Assembly (NCBI GenBank): GCA_027257055.1
Contig: JAPVLO010000322.1
Span: 2,170,001 to 2,234,000, forward strand
Direction of reading: 5' to 3'
Source of the DNA: Cephalopachus bancanus
Taxonomy: Eukaryota > Chordata > Mammalia > Primates > Tarsiidae
Length of the DNA: 64,000 bases
Shown: in pieces, positions 36,579 to 48,500 of the stretch
Numbering within the stretch: the first letter of the stretch is position 1
How the letters are laid out: the number at the start of each line of letters is the position of its first letter
The notes under the pieces: generated by a model
Database searches by the model: none
What the model was told of the DNA's origin: nothing
What the model saw: only the letters and a program-made list of their open reading frames with translations
Translations under genes and position numbers: made by a program

Positions 36579-39500
36579 GTAAGTGGTCGGCAACCCGGAC
36601 TAGACCTTGGGTCGGACTCAGTCAGAGAGGAGTTTAGGGCTAGCGACAGAAGCAGGTCTTGAATGCTGAGCGCTGCTGCTTGGACTGAATCTTGAGGCGG
36701 TGGGCGTGACCCCTGTTTACTCCAGAATGTTTACTTGGGCTCCATCACTTGCGTTCTGGCTGGTTGTTAACGAGCAGAATCCAGCCCCTTCATTCTTGTG
36801 TCTCCAGCACTTCGCAGAGTATAGCCCAGCGGATAGCACAGATCCTCTGTTAAGTTGGAATGAGATTTCCCTCATCTGGCCACAAATGAAGCCCAGGCGT
36901 TGTCTTTCTGGTTATGTGCCCAGAAGGTTTCCATATCGAGGTGTAGGCAACCTGCCTGATAGAAACTCGGGGCGGGGGGAGGGGGGAAGGTGCCTTTTGT
37001 TAAACTCATTTTATGCATTCTTTCAGTATAGGTTTGTTGAGTGCCTATTACGTGCTAAAGACTGTCCTAGATACTGGGACTACAAGGATATTGCAGGTAG
37101 ATGGTTTTCGTCACCTAGAAATTGTCCACGCTCTACCCCTAAGACGGACGACAATAAGCACAAAAATAAAATCGTTTCCATTAGTAACAAGTTATTAGGG
37201 ATAGGTTAGAACGGTAATGTGTTAGTAAGAGATTGGAGGAGAGTGGGGAAAGGCCTCTCTAAAGAGGTGCCATTTGAGCTGAGACCTGAATGATAGGAAT
37301 GATCCAGCCTCTTAAAGATCCGTGTGCAAACAACTTGAAGTAGAATTACTTTGAACTGGAAAAAAGGCAGTGTCGTTGGAGCGTAGTGATCAAGAAGGGG
37401 GATGGTAGAATGAGATGGGATAGGGAGAAAGAAGAGCTGTAAGATGGATGGATTGTGATTGCCCCAGGGGGATGTTGGTGGTGAGGGAAAAAGAGTCAAG
37501 GGTGACTTCTGGATGGTGGTACCTGTTAGTAAGATGTCAAGGAGTGAGAGAGGAATGGTTTCTGAGGGGTTGGGAATCATGTTATTTAAGTGAGAAGCTT
37601 CGATAGGCGTACACAACTCGGGACACATTAGGAAAGTGAAGCTACTCATTCCTCTAATGTGATCAGGAATCTTCACAAATGTGGTGTTTGTGTTAGTAGG
37701 TAAGCCTGATACTTGAAGCTAATTTATATAGGGGAAGGGAAACAGATAAAATTCTGTGTACCATTCCCTGAATAGGTCTCCAGCCAAAAAGAAAAACAAA
37801 TCTTCAGGTAGAAGTAAGTCTCCTCGAAGTAAGAGAACCCGAAGTCCTCACCACTCAACAGTCAAAGTGAAGCAAGTAAGTGGATTGGGGTGTTTTGATA
37901 TTGGGTTCAATCTAGAGCCTTTTCCCATCAGAGCTAAAGAGTGTGTGTGTGTGTTTTTTGCTTCTTTTCTTAAACTATTTTGAGATAATTGTAGATTGTT
38001 TTTGGTGATGAGGTTGACAGAATTAATGCAGGGAGGTATACTCTACCAGGTTTCTCCCAATGGTAACATCTAACAGAACTATGGCACAATATCATAGTCA
38101 AGATACAAAACATTTCCATTACATATCAGTAGTTCATTTCTTTTTGTTCCTGAGTAATATTCAGTGGATTGGATTTAGCCATTAAATTGTTAAAGAACAT
38201 CTGGGTTGTTTCCAGTTTTTGGCCATTACACCAAAAGCTGCTACATAAACACTTGTGTACAGGTTTTTGTGTGAACATAAGATTTCATTTGGTCAGGTGT
38301 GGTGACTCACGCCTATAATCCCAGTACTTCGGGAGGTCAAGTTGAGAGGATTGTCTGAGCCTGCAGTTTTAAGATCAGCCTGGGCAACTTGGCGAAACCT
38401 CATCTCTACAATAAATCAAAAACATTAGCCAGGCATGGTGGTGCATATCTGTAGTTTCAGCTACTTGGAAGGCTGAGGTGGAAGGATCACCTGAGCCCAG
38501 CAGGTCCAGGCTGCGGTGGCCGGGAGCGTGCTACTGCTCTCCAGCCTGGCTGATAGAGTGAGACTCCAACTCAAAAAAAAAGATTTCATTTCTTTGAGAT
38601 AAATGCCCAAGAGTGCAGTTGCCAGATTGTGTGGTAGTTCATGTTTAATTTTTTGAGAAATTGCTGGATGGACCAGGCATGGTAGCTCGCACCTGTAATC
38701 CCAGCACTTTGGGAGGCCGAGGTGAAAGGATTGCTTAAGTCCAGAGGTTCAAGACCAGCCTGGGCAACCTGATGAGACCTTGAGACCTTGTCTCCACAAT
38801 AAATCAAAAAACTTAGCCGAGCGCAGTAGTACACGCCTATAGCTCCAGCAACTTGGAAGGCAACAGAGTGAGACTCCAACTCAAAAAGAAAGAAAGAAAA
38901 GAAATTATCAGACTGTTTTCCAGAGTGGCTATATTAGTTTGCTAGGGTTGCCATAATAAAATACTATAGACTAGGCGACTTAAACAACGGAAACTTATGT
39001 GTCCTCCACATGATCTTTACTAGGTATCCCTGGTGTCTTTTTTCTTATAAGGAAACAAGCCATATTGGATTAGGGCCCCCACCCTCATTCCCTCATTTAA
39101 CTTAATCCCCTCTTTAAAGACCTCATCTACAAAGTTATATTCTGAAGTACTTGAATTGGGTACTTCAGCTTTTTTTTTTTTTTTTTGACTTGAAGTCTCT
39201 GTCACCCAGGCTCTGGCATGCTTAACCTGCTGGGCTCAGGTGTTGCTTCCACCCCAGCCTTCCAAGTGGCTGGAACTACAGGTGCATACTACCACACCCA
39301 GCTGATTTTTTTTTACTTTATTATAGAGATGAGGTCTTGCCAAGTTGCCCAAGCTGGTCTCGAACTCCTGGGTTCAGGATGTCCTCTCACCTCTGCCTCC
39401 TAAAGTGCTAGGATTACCCATTTTTCCATTTATGGATTGTGTTTTTGGTGTCTCATCTGAGAACTTTTTGCCTAGCCCTAGGTCTTGAAGATTTTATCTT

Positions 39501-42500
39501 ATTTTTTTCCTTAAAATTTAACATTGTACACTTATATGCACAATCTATTTTCAGTTTGTTTTAATATAAAGTACGAGGCTTAGATTGAAGTTCTTTTTTT
39601 TTTTAACCTTTGAATGTGCACCAGCACCTTTGTTGAAAAGGTTATCTTTCCTCCATTGAGTTGCCTTTGCTTATTTGCTAAAAATCAGTTTGGCATATAT
39701 GTGTTTTTCTACTTCTGGGCTCTCTATTCTGTTCCATTTATGTCTGCCATTCTGATAATACCACACAATCTTGAACAACCTTGCTAAAAAAAATTTTTTT
39801 TAAGTCAGAGTTTCATTCTATTGCCCAGGCTGGAATAGAGTGGCACAATCATAACTCACCATAGCCTTGACTGCCTTGGCTAAGGTGATCCTTCTGCCTC
39901 AGCCTCCCAAGTAGCTGGAACTACAGGTATGTGCCAACACGTCTGGCTAATTTTTTTATTTTTTGTGGAGACCAGGTCTTGCTAGGTTGTTTACACTGGT
40001 CTTGAGCTCCAGTACTTCAGCAATCTTCTTACCTTGGCCTCTGGGATTATAGGTGTGAACCACAGTGCCCAGCCCAATCTTGCTAAAATTTTCATAGGAA
40101 TTGTGTTAAACTGATACTTTGGGACACTAATTGACTTCTTTTTACTATGTTGAGTCTTCCCTTTTTTTTTTTGGAGTTTCACCCTGTTGCTCAGGCTGGA
40201 GTGCAGTGGAAAGCTCATGGCCACCGCAGCCTCTATCTGCTGGGCTCAGGAGATCTTTCTGCCTTAGCCTTCCAAGTATGGAACTACAGGCATGTGCCAC
40301 CACACCCAACTAAATTTTTCTTTATTGTAGAGACAAGGTCTCACCAAGTTGCCCATGCTGGTCTCAAACCCCTAGGCTCAGGCAATCCTCTCGCCTCTGC
40401 CTCCCAAAGTGCTGGGAATACATGTGTGAATCACTGCATCCAGCATGTTAAGTCTTCTAATCCATGAACACTGTGTGTCTCTCCTTTTATTTGAATCTTT
40501 GATTTCTTTTATTTGCGTTTTTGGCATGTAAGTCCTATACATATTTTGTTAGGTTTACACTTAAGTATTTCTTGGAGCTGGTCATGGTGGTACACACACC
40601 TGTAATACCAGGTACTTGGGAGGCTGAGGTAGGAGAATCACTCAAGCTCTAGAGTTCAAAATCAATCTGTGCAACATAGGGTGACTATTTCAAAAAAGTA
40701 TGTTTTGGACGATTGTAAATCATAATTTAAATATTAGTGCCCATATGTTTTTTGCTAGTATTTAAAAATATAATTTGTTTTTGTGTATTTATCTTAATCC
40801 TGTATCCTTGCTGAACTTGTTAATTCTAGGAGATTCTTTTAAATTACTTGAGTTTTCTAAGCCCACAGTTTCGAGATCACCCTGGGTGGCTTGACGAGAC
40901 CTCATCTCTACAGTAAATCAGAAAATTAGCCAGGAGTGGTAGTGCATGCCTGTGGTTCTGGCTACTTGGAAGGGTGAGGCAGAAGGATCGCCTGAGCCCA
41001 GTGGGTTAACGCTGGGTGGCCATGATTGTGCCACTGCACTTCAGCCTGGGCGACAGAGTGAGACTCGAACTCAAAAATAATAATAATAATAAATTACTTG
41101 AGATTTTTTACATAGCCAATCATGTCTATGAATAGGGACTATTCTATATCTTCCTTTATATGCATTTTTCTTTTTTTTATTACACTGGCTACAACTTCAA
41201 GCATTGTGTTGAATAAGAGTAGTGAGAGCAAACACTTTGTTCTGAATCTTGAGAGATAGGTATTGAGTCGTCTTAAACTCTTTATTACTAAGTGCATTAA
41301 GCAAATGGATTTTTCTATGAATTTGAGAGACTGGCCAGCATTCTACTACCTTAAAGATATAAAGCTAGCCAGGCTTGATAGTCTACTGTATAAGAGCAGA
41401 TACTGCTTTGGCTATCTCAGAATTCAGCCTCAGGAACCACAACACCCAGATTGAACTTCTTAAACTGCGTGTAGTTTTTTTGTTGTGTTTTATTTGCTCA
41501 TATACAACTTGTAGCTCTTTTCCTCTGGTTCCAGAATCATCATTTTACAATAAATCCTGGGGCATTTAACATGAAATTTTGCTGATTATTATTATTTTGA
41601 AATGTCTTATTTTGCTAATTTCCCTTCCTACTTCAAATTATCTCTTTTAAACTGTTTTCTGTCTTTCAGTCAGCTAGAGATTTAGAAATGGCCCTCAAAC
41701 AAAAGGGCTTACCAAGCAGCTGAAGCTGACTTTTACATAGGTTAATCTCAAATACGAATGCACACGGTCTCTGACTTAAGCATGATTTTTGCTTACAGGT
41801 ATAGTCTGCCCTTGGTATCTGCCAGTTCTGAATCTGTGGGTTCAATCACAGATCGAAATTATTATTATTATTATTTTGAGTTGGAGTCTCACTCTGTTGC
41901 CCAGACTGGAGTGCAGTGGCCGCTTCCGGCTACCGCAGCCTCGACCTGCTGGGCTCCGGCGCTCCTTTTGCCTTAGCCTTCCAAGTAGCCGGAATTGCAG
42001 GCATGTGCTACCATGCCCAGCTGATTTTTTGATTTATTGTAGAGATGAGGTCTCGCTGCCCAGGCGGGTCTTGAACCCACGGGCTCAGGCAATCCACTCA
42101 CCTCAGCCTCACAAAGGCGCGGGATTACAGGCTGAGCCACCGAGCCCGGCTAAAATTATTTTTTAAAAATAATTTTAAAAAATACAAATGAAAATCAATA
42201 TAGGCCAGGCACAGTGGCTCAACCCATAATCCCAGCACTTTGGGAGGCCAAGACAAGAGGATTACCTGAGCCTAGGGGGTCGAGACCAGTCTGGGCAACT
42301 TGGTGAGAGCTCGTCTCTACAATAAATCACAAAAACTAGCCGGGCATGATGGCATGCATCTGTAGTTCTAGCTACTTGGAAGGCTGAGTCAGAAGGATTG
42401 CCTAAGCCCAGCAGGTCAAAGCTGCAGTGACCGTGAGCATGCCACTGCACTCCAGCCTGGGTGACAAGAGTGAAACCCCAACTCAAAAAAAAAGAAAAAG

Positions 42501-45500
42501 AAAAACAATATAACAACTATTTATATAACGTTTACATTGTGTTAGATGTTAAAAGTAACCTAGCAATGATTTCAAGTATACAGGAGAATATTCATAGGTT
42601 ATATGCAAAATACTTTTTCATTTTATATAAGGGACTTGGCATCCTGGTTTTTTTGATTTTTTGTTTTAATCCACTAGGGGTCCTGGAAGAAATTCCTTGG
42701 GGTTACTGAAGGACAGCTGTATTCTCTTTTCTATCTCTGAACCACCATTTTCAAAACAAATGTATTAATTACATGCTTACTGTAATAAAACAGAATTATG
42801 TAAGATATAAAATGAGAATATGGCATATATACCATATGGTTACTCCTCTCATCCCCCAAAATTGCACCACCTCCTCAGCAAAAAAATCTCCATCTCACTT
42901 GCCAGAAGTACCCACAATAATAGAATCTCTGCCTTCATCATCGCTTGGCCTTCTCCCCATGAATGTCTCTGTGTTTCTTATAAGGACATCAGTCACATGG
43001 GAGTAATGACCTACATTATTCCAGTATGACCGTACTTTACTAATTATATCTTTGATGCCCTCTTTCCAAATAAGGCTACATTCTGAGGTTCCAGGAAAGA
43101 CATGCATTTTGGGAGGCACTATTCAACCTTGTATAGTTTTTTTGTTTGTTTTTAGTAGAGACAAAAATTTCACTATATTGACCAGGATGGTCTTGAACAC
43201 CTCAGCCTCACAAAGTGCTAGGATTATAGATGTGAGCCACCTTGTCTGGCCCTTGTATGGATATTTTAAGTTTGAAATATCTATTAGACTGAGTGGACAG
43301 TAGAAATAAGGAGAGACATCTGGACTGGAGATAAACATTTGGAAGTTGTTGGCATACAAATGTATGTAAAGTATTAGGATTAGATGAGATTACAAAGGAA
43401 ATGAGTGTAGATAGAAGACCAGTTAATCAAGGACTGAATCCAGGGGTGATCCAGCGTGAGGAAATTGCAGCAGCATTATCAGCAACAGAGACGAGAAAGT
43501 AAGAAAAAGCAAGAGAGTCTGGTAACATTGAGGCCTTAGGAAGTGTTGCCGGGCTTGGTGGCTCAGCCTGTAATCCTGCACTTGGGGAGGCTGTGGTGAG
43601 TGGATTGCCTGAGCCCGCGGGTTCGAGACCCACCTGGGCAACTTGGCCAGACCTCATCTATACAATAAATCAAAAAATTAGTGGGTGAGGTAGCGCATGC
43701 CTGTAGTTCCAGCTACTTGGAAGGCTGAGGCAGAAGGATCGCCGGAGTCCAGCAGGTTGAGGCTGCGGTGACCGGGAGCGAGCCACTGCACTTCAGTCTG
43801 GGCGACAGAGTGAGACTCCAACTCAAAAAAAGAAGAAAGTGTTGAGGCCATTGGATTTAGCAACGTGGAGATGTCATTGGAGATATTGACTGGCAATTTT
43901 AATAGGGTAGTAAGGGTAAAACCTGATTGGAGGTATTCACGAGAAGATGGAGGAGAGGAACTAGAAACTGGTCTTGAAAAGCAGTACTCTTTTGAGGAGT
44001 TTTACTGCAAAAAGGAGTGAAGAAACGGAATGGAAGCTGGCATTTCCATGGGATGGAAATGGAGTCTAGAGAACATGTTCCTGTAGTGATTCAGCAGAGC
44101 AGGAAGAGTAGATTGTGGAGGAGAGAGAGCTGCTGGTGTAATGTCATTGATGAGAGGGGATAGGCTCGAGCTCCCACATCTAGGAATTAAGTTTAGATAG
44201 CAGCACTATATAAATAGCTCATTTATGGTCCCAGGAAGGGAAGGAAGGAAGAGTATATTGGTGTAGATACTGGTAGATAGTAGGTTTGAAAGACTACTTC
44301 TGCTTCCAAAGTGGTGAGATTGCAGGCTTGAACCGCTGTGCCCAGCATAATGTAAAATAAACATAAGACATTTCAGTTATCAAAGAAATGAGAAAAAAAA
44401 AAAAAAAGCAAGACTCCTTCTGACTGAGTAAAGAAGGGATGGGGAAAAGCATGTTGGAGACAGAGAAGAGAGAAAAGGTGAAACAGTCATCTGGGAGAGT
44501 GTATGGCTCAGGGAAATGTAGGTGTTCTTGGGCATCGCTAAGGAGTCTTGGGGTCATGCGCTTAAGTCAGACTGGTATGTTTCTTGCCAGCCACATTTAT
44601 CTGTTGGTGCTGGTTGTGGTTTTGATGTGAGAGTGCAACAGAATGGCACAGGGACAAAGGATTTTTAATGGTTGTGCTAGGGAGTGATAATTCTGCTTGA
44701 CAGTGGAACTTAGGCTAGACAAGAAAGGGCAAGAGGCTATCCAGAGGGTGAAGAACTGTGCATAGGTAGTAAGATCAAAGGATGGGCTGTCTTACTGGGA
44801 TAAGGATTGTTGGAATTGGGGTAAAAACTGAGCTGAAAGACGAATTGTGGCCAGAAAGAGGGTTCCTTGAAATTGAGATTTATAGGGCAACCTCTTTCAG
44901 GTCCCCTCCCATTGTGGGAGCTTTCTGTCTTAATAAATCCTACTTTCTTTTTTTTGAGTTGGAGTCTCACTCCATCTTCCAGACTGGAGTGCAGTGGCAC
45001 GCTCCTGGCCACCGCAGCCTCAACCTACTGGGCTCCGGCGATCCTTCCGCCTCAGCCTTCCGAGTAGCCGGAATTACAGGTGTGTGCTACCATGCCCGGC
45101 TAATTTTTGATTTATTGTAGAGATGAGGTTTCACCAAGTTGCCCGGGTGGGTCTTGAACCCGCAGGCTCAGGCAATCCACTCACCTTGGCCTCCCAAAGC
45201 GCTGGGATTACAGGCTGAGCTACTGAGCCCAGCCAAATCCTACTTTCTAAAAAAAATAAGAAAGGAAGAAATTGAGATTATTGTGGAGTTGCAGTTACTG
45301 TGAAAGAAAAGGTGGTGGTGGGACTGAGGTGAAAGGAATAACAGCATTGGAAGAGAGGAGTTTAAAGAACAGAGAGGTCATCATGTTGGAATATCGCCTG
45401 TGTGTTACTGAAATCACTGAGAGTCATGTCTAAGAGAGTGACTAGAGCTAGAAGTGAAATGGGCAAGAAATGAGAGGAAGTTATTTATGGTTAGCAGGTG

Positions 45501-48500
45501 CCAACAAAGAGGGTAGTGCTGATGATGGTCTTATGTGAGGTTCAGAACTAAGAATTTTTAGAAAGGAGGGTTGGGGAGTGTTCTAGAATAGTCATTGATA
45601 ACCAGGTGCAGTGTAACCCCAGCATCTTGGAAGACCAAGGCATGAGAATCACCTCAGCCCAGGAGTTGAAGACCAGCCTGGGCAACATAGCAAGACCCTG
45701 TCTTTCGATGTGTGAGTTTTCAGTTCCAGGGGGCATAGTTACAAAGGAATTGAAGAAGGGTGGGATTTGGGGAGAGAATACTGGGCATCCAGAGCCTTAG
45801 AGAGATTGGAATACAAGGGAGATGGAGGTGATGGCCAGGAGTCTGTGACTTCTTATAGTGACTCTTAATCAGGGATAAAAAGCATAATGAGATTAGTCCT
45901 GGTGAACTCAATGCAGATAGCAGCAGCAAGCTTGTAAATGTTTGGGGACAAGGGCGTCTTGATGCTTGCCTTTGGGGACTAGGAAGTCTAGAGAAACAGA
46001 ATCTTACTCTCAGCACACAGGTCCCCATTTGACCCCTGTCTGTGGCAGGGTCTTGGGGGATGAGGCCTCAATCCCATTGTTTTCACATTTAGGCTATCGT
46101 GAAATATGCTGCTCTGAACATGGCTATATCTCCTTGACTCCCTGCTTTCACTTCTTTTGGCTATATAATCAGAAGTGAGATCGCTAGATCATTTCGTAAT
46201 TCTATTTTTTAATTTTTTGAGGAACTACCATACTGTTTTCCTACAGTGGCTATATCATTTTACATTGTCATCAACAGTATACAGGGGTTTCAGTTTCTCT
46301 ACATCCTCACCAACAATTGTTATTTTTTGCTTTTTAATAATAGCCATCATAGAATTCCATAACATTAAATACCTGAACTGTTCATATTTATGTGATTGGC
46401 TTATAACTTTTTAATAAGTGTATCTGTTCAAATCGGGATCAAAATTAGATGTATACATTGCAATTTATCACTGCTTCCTTTAAGTCTCTTTTGTCTATAA
46501 ATTCCTGTTCCCTTCTTTTTTCTTTGCAGTTTATTTGTAATTTGCATCCCCTTGTATTTTCTGTAAACTGATAGTTAAATCTCAAGCCTTGGTCAGGTTT
46601 AGGTTCGGGTTTTTTTTCCTTTTTCTTTCAAGTATAGACAATCGAATGTTGCTGTGTGCTTCTGTCAGGGGGCATGCAGTCTCTGGTTGTCTCTCTGCCT
46701 AATCAGTTTTGAAAGTCTCTTATTGGGCCGGGCATGGTGGCTCACACCTGTAATCCCAGCACTTTGGGAGGCAAAGGCAAGAGGATTGCCTGAGCCCAGG
46801 GGTCTGAGACCAGCCTGAGCAACTTAGCAAGACCTCTTCTACAATAAATCAAAAAATTAGCCAGGCGTGGTGACCCGAGCTTGTAGTTCCAGCTACTTGG
46901 AAGGCTGAGGCTGAAGGATCGCCTGAGCCCAGCAGGTCGAGGCTGCAGTGGCCATGAGAGTGCCACTGCACTCCAGCCTGGGCGACAATGAGACTCTGAC
47001 TCAAAAAAAAAAAAAGAAATCGAAACTCTCTTATTGCTGTTTTTGAATTTTTAACCTTAATTATTTGTAAACACTTTTTATACATGAATGTTTTATATTC
47101 TGTGTTTTACTAGTCCAGTGCCTTGCAAGGGAACATAACTACTGCAGATAATCTTATTTCTATGGGAAGTTTTGTTCTGAATGCCAGAGTCCAAATTACA
47201 AGTAACTTTTTGAATCTATGAACTTGTTCATAGATTGTGGCTGCCTTTAAATTACCAAGTCTGTTTGAATTTCAGGAACGTGAGGATCATCCTCGAAGAG
47301 GACGGGAGGATCGTCAGCACCGGGAAGCATCAGAACAGGAACACAGGAGAACTAGGAACAGTGACCGAGACAGACACCGGGGCCATTCCCACCAAAGGAG
47401 AACTTCTAAGGAGAGGCTTGGGAGTGGGCTGCCTCAGGGGCGAGATCGAGACATTCCGAACCTGCAGGCTCAGGAGGAAGAGCGGGAATTTTATAATGCC
47501 AGGCGACGGGAGCACCGCCAGAAGAATGAAGTTAGCAGCAGTGGTCATGAGTCTCAGGAGTTGGTTCCTCGGCCTGGTGGCAACAACAAAAAAGAGGTGC
47601 CTGTTAAAGAAAAACCAAGCTTTGAACTTTCTGGGGCACTTCTTGAGGACACCAACACCTTCCGGGGTGTAGTCATTAAATATAGTGAGCCCCCAGAAGC
47701 ACGAATTCCCAAAAAACGGTGGCGTCTTTACCCTTTTAAAAATGATGAGGTGCTGCCAGTCATGTACATACATCGACAAAGTGCATACCTCCTGGGTCGA
47801 CACCGCCGTATCGCAGACATTCCAATTGATCATCCGTCCTGCTCAAAGCAGCATGCGGTCTTTCAGTATCGGTAAGTATACACATGGGAGAAGAAACTGA
47901 AGAACGAGCAGAAGCTGATTCTCGGTTAGTTAGGGTTACCAAGATCTGTGCACATGTCACAGAAGAATCCCATAGCCTTCATATCTAATATGAGTGTTGT
48001 TAATCTAAACTCCCCTTTGAATAATCACTTACATTTGTATAAGAGCATTAAACTTGGTGTCAGACACTCAGATTTTGAATCCAGCCGCTGCCACTTAACC
48101 TGGGATAGTTCACTCTCTGGGCCTTAGTATTCACCTACCTCTCAGGGCTATTACGAAGGTTAAATGGCGATATAATTGAAAATGCCCAGCATGCATTAGC
48201 TTAATCTGGATCTTGATAACTTGCATAGGACAACTGCTGTTTGATTTTCACAACATTCCTGTGAGGAGGATAGGACAAGTATTAATATCCCCATTCGACA
48301 GATGAGAAAACTAAAGCTCAGCAAAGCCAAGTGACTTGCCTAATAAATTATCACCAGGGTAGAACTCTGGCTCAAATATAGCTCCCTTGACTCTGAAGTT
48401 CAAGTCTGCTTGAACTTTTTTTCCCATTTGGGCAGGAACTAAAATATATTGAAATATAGATGAAAGAAGCATTATATTAATTATGAACAAAAAGAAAAAA

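Larger units (their letters stand above)
38100..41330 (-). mobile_element. LINE-1 (antisense), shredded by later insertions
   Basis: L1 antisense segments occur in order at 38100-38290, 38582-38665, 38900-38932, 39420-39790, 40076-40160, 40446-40570, 40690-40860 and 41085-41330. Landmarks are AGACTGTTTTCCAGAGTGGC, TTTCTACTTCTGGGCTCTC and CTTCTAATCCATGAACAC. Alus and an LTR separate them. The L1 is inactive. Confidence 0.7.
43260..46030 (-). repeat. LINE-2, long but interrupted
   Basis: Antisense L2-type sequence in order: CTGGACTGGAGATAAACATT, GACTGAATCCAGGGGTGATC, CCATTGGATTTAGCAACGTG, TTTGAGGAGTTTTACTGC, and on to about 46030. It is split by Alus at 43549, 44308, 44951 and 45603. Assignment of the later part is less certain. 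Confidence 0.55.
37876..47275 (+). other. SNIP1: SNIP1 intron 2 (repeat-dense)
   Basis: This 9.4-kb intron is built of LINE-1, LINE-2, MaLR and at least 13 Alu copies or fragments. No extra exon or RNA gene is recognised. Confidence 0.75.

Noticed and set aside
36700..37209. Plus-strand open frame of 169 codons in SNIP1 intron 1
   Set aside because: It is intronic and ends in LINE-2 sequence, with no homology or splice support.
41789..42166. Open frame of about 125 codons
   Set aside because: It is the usual open frame of a reverse-oriented Alu ([15 protein letters not shown] peptide); the same peptide recurs at every antisense Alu in the window.
47330..47833. Minus-strand open frame of 167 codons
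   Set aside because: It is antisense to SNIP1 exon 3 and is explained by the codon composition of that Arg/Glu-rich exon.
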